8,959 nt of DNA from the NCBI GenBank assembly GCA_013002105.1, contig JABDKS010000792.1:1-8959 (forward strand). The letters are read 5' to 3'. Made by a program: the position numbers and the translations under genes. Source of the stretch: Pirellulaceae bacterium (GTDB lineage: Bacteria; Planctomycetota; Planctomycetia; Pirellulales; Pirellulaceae). Below the pieces are notes generated by a model. The model did no database searches. It was given only the letters and a program-made list of their open reading frames with translations, and had not been told where the DNA came from. Below, in pieces: positions 8,601-8,959 of this stretch; the stretch's first letter is position 1; every line of letters starts with the position of its first letter.

Positions 8601-8820
8601 TCTCACTGAGTTCCGGCCCCACGTTGCCTCCGTGCTCGCCGACTTTGTGGCAGGACAAACACGCGGTCGTTGGCGCGGCAAATAAAACGGCGCCGCGACC
8701 GGGATTCCCCTTCGCTTGTGCAAGCCCAGCCAGATCAGTCGCTCGCTGATCTAGACCGTCTTGCGCCCAGGAGGTGCAAGCCACGATGCATGCCAGGATC
8801 TGCGTGATTAATCGGTTCAT
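5671..8820 (-). CDS. Exported cytochrome c / DUF6797-like / beta-propeller / cupredoxin fusion protein
   Basis: The 1049-residue product begins with a Sec signal peptide (likely cleavage after SWA, 17-19; Cys15 in IVAC is a possible but short lipobox). Residues about 36-176 form the planctomycete PVC-type haem-binding module, with CLSCH (54-58) binding haem covalently and Met151 (GTLMPDG) as likely axial ligand. Residues about 185-440 resemble DUF6797 (PLDPERWPSWQAHVNRDR, YPGLDGGTYGHWGNQSEP, DTDLGSLISGVFHADQLHVSRG). Residues about 460-780 read as a propeller like those of PQQ/sorbosone-type sugar dehydrogenases. DLNDDGEMDFYE (532-543) within it matches a DxNxDGxxDxxE calcium loop. Residues 780-890 look like an Ig-type fold (NGIRVTFSEPLN). 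The C-terminus (about 928-1049) is an azurin/plastocyanin-like cupredoxin with His965, Cys1033, His1038 and Met1042, a full type-1 copper set spaced C-x4-H-x3-M. Haem and copper in one exported chain imply electron transfer from a substrate oxidised at the propeller, but substrate and cofactor are unknown. No Shine-Dalgarno precedes the ATG. Confidence 0.88.
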   Translation of the reverse strand: MNRLITQILACIVACTSWAQDGLDQRATDLAGLAQAKGNPGRGAVLFAAPTTACLSCHKVGEHGGNVGPELSEIGTKQTAEQLASSLISPKKVVAPEYQAIAVVTGDGEVIRGYRDRESNDELVIREVATGTHRVLDQNDIEAVQEVGTLMPDGLLAMLSDQDQADLLAFLIELGSHKTLRANAIGSLLAHANGHHPAEFDMPRRPLDPERWPSWQAHVNRDRVYDFYAKQARHFRDADPRPHLLAEYPGLDGGTYGHWGNQSEPTWASGAWNDTDLGSLISGVFHADQLHVSRGVCVRTGEGSKAVAACFDTDALAFRRYWVDGFIKFSSVRHGFMKGLTQDGSSIVFEGSAALPYDAKRSKKYLGLYRHGKQVLFAYRVGDREYIDTIKVEDGEFKHVVALRDEHPDRDLLHGGPPQWPQEFVTGGTPAHVARNSESTGGGPYVVDKIHLPTENPWNALLFCGGHDFLSDGSAVVCTMQGDVWRVSHLSDDLSNVTWRRIASGLHQALGVVVHQDQIYVLGRDQLTRLHDLNDDGEMDFYECYSQALETSRGGHDFTCGLLRDDQGRFYTASGKQGVMRIAADGQSAEVIAGGLRNSDGIGLTPDGLVTIPSSEGDWMPASMIAAVRPDGPVINRLITASSTENQIPFFGRPGTNRKYPPELPMLYLPRGVDNSSGGQVFVGGDKWGPVQNQMVHLSFGAGRAFLLLRDEFDGWIQGAAMPIAGELSSGAHRGKFSPIDGQLYVSGMSGWGTYTPDTGSFERIRYVPDQLPIPIGFHVHSNGIRVTFSEPLNRSLVEDARGHFAQCWNYRYSGAYGSPEFSARQLGLQGHDVLDIASATLLDDGKNLFIEIPELQKVNQLHLLVKSSAERSHDLFMTVHHLDEPLTTIPGYKPSEKVILPHPMLADFHRPKAVVRNPHRKALPGALPVHIRAARNLNFDKQTFTVPAGAPIRLTFHNPDAVPHNWALIQPGTLQQIGEQTNRMIADPEAASRHYIPDSEAVIAYTDVVNPNGKLTIYFEAPTRPGRYPYLCTFPGHWMVMNGTMVVQ

Positions 8821-8858
8821 AAGTCTGCAAACAATAAGAAAGAGTTGTCCTCGGTGAA

Positions 8859-8884
8859 ATGATAGTGCCCTAGTGTTCTGTCAA
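8859..8884 (-). promoter_or_regulatory. Weak sigma70-like promoter candidate upstream of the redox fusion gene
   Basis: On the minus strand a perfect TTGACA (8879-8884) is followed after 14 bases by TATCAT (8859-8864), about 38 bases before the ATG. The spacing is shorter than the usual 16-18. TTGACA is also partly built from one arm of an inverted repeat. It could therefore be a poor promoter, one helped by an activator, or coincidence. Confidence 0.25.
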
Positions 8885-8898
8885 AACAGATTTGACGG
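8878..8898. repeat. Inverted repeat GTCAAA-ACAGA-TTTGAC
   Basis: The arms 8880-8885 and 8891-8896 are perfect complements around a 5-base centre. In plus-strand RNA the stem can extend to 8878/8898 through one G-U pair. It overlaps the TTGACA candidate upstream of the redox fusion gene, so it could be an operator, a 5' mRNA hairpin, or part of a mobile-element end. Confidence 0.45.
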
Positions 8899-8922
8899 GT
8901 GGTCCAGTCGTAGTGGACCATC
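8898..8922. repeat. Inverted repeat TGGTCCA-GTCGTAG-TGGACCA
   Basis: Two perfect 7-base arms (8900-8906 and 8914-8920) flank a 7-base centre. In plus-strand RNA the stem extends by a G-U and a G-C pair to 8898/8922. It abuts the preceding inverted repeat directly, making a compact double-hairpin block. No T-tract follows in either direction, so a simple intrinsic terminator is unlikely. Confidence 0.5.
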
Positions 8923-8959
8923 TAACGAAAAATGTCGCGTCAACTGGTAGGGCCGGTTC

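Noticed and set aside
8776..8820. Lipoprotein signal for the redox fusion (IVAC, Cys15)
   Set aside because: The segment before the Cys is only 14 residues long and an ordinary signal-peptidase I site follows at SWA, so the Sec type I signal is preferred, though not proven.
1..8959. CRISPR arrays, tRNA/rRNA genes, toxin-antitoxin or defence modules, transposase genes
   Set aside because: Both strands were read for these and none was recognised; the window is filled by four long metabolic genes.

Overview
The window looks like ordinary chromosomal DNA from a marine-type planctomycete of the Rhodopirellula/Pirellulales kind. This is inferred from protein style, not from any marker gene. The signs are an N-terminal PVC-type c-haem module (CLSCHKVG) fused to a DUF6797-like region and a beta-propeller, a PhoX/DUF839 phosphatase-like protein, a CehA/McbA-type metallohydrolase and a BNR/sialidase-like propeller. 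Ribosome-binding sites are weak or absent, and GC appears moderate (not counted). All recognised genes lie on the minus strand, so transcription runs from high to low coordinates.

Layout in transcription order. (1) 8821-8959 is the upstream region. It has two adjacent inverted repeats and a consensus-like TTGACA. (2) 5671-8820 encodes a 1049-residue exported redox protein: cytochrome c, DUF6797-like region, propeller with a calcium loop, and a cupredoxin with an intact type-1 copper ligand set. (3) Thirty bases later, 4216-5640 encodes a Tat-exported PhoX-like protein. (4) A 192-base gap follows. (5) 1522-4023 encodes an exported CehA/McbA-like protein with a divergent metal site and an unassigned C-terminal half. 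It starts at GTG and has the only convincing Shine-Dalgarno sequence in the window. (6) Twenty-four bases later, 475-1497 encodes an exported sialidase-like propeller. (7) A 289-base gap follows, with an 18-bp perfect palindrome at its upstream edge. (8) 1-185 holds the 5' end of an RluA-type pseudouridine synthase, cut by the window edge.

The spacing suggests two transcriptional pairs: redox protein plus PhoX-like, and CehA-like plus sialidase-like. All four full-length products carry export signals, so the block is best read as a periplasmic or surface set of hydrolytic and redox enzymes. A shared substrate cannot be read from the sequence. I found no CRISPR array, tRNA, rRNA, transposase gene, toxin-antitoxin pair or recognisable defence system. 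The most distinctive items are the two-metal redox fusion, the altered PHP active site with its unknown C-terminal module, and the structured DNA upstream of the redox gene.
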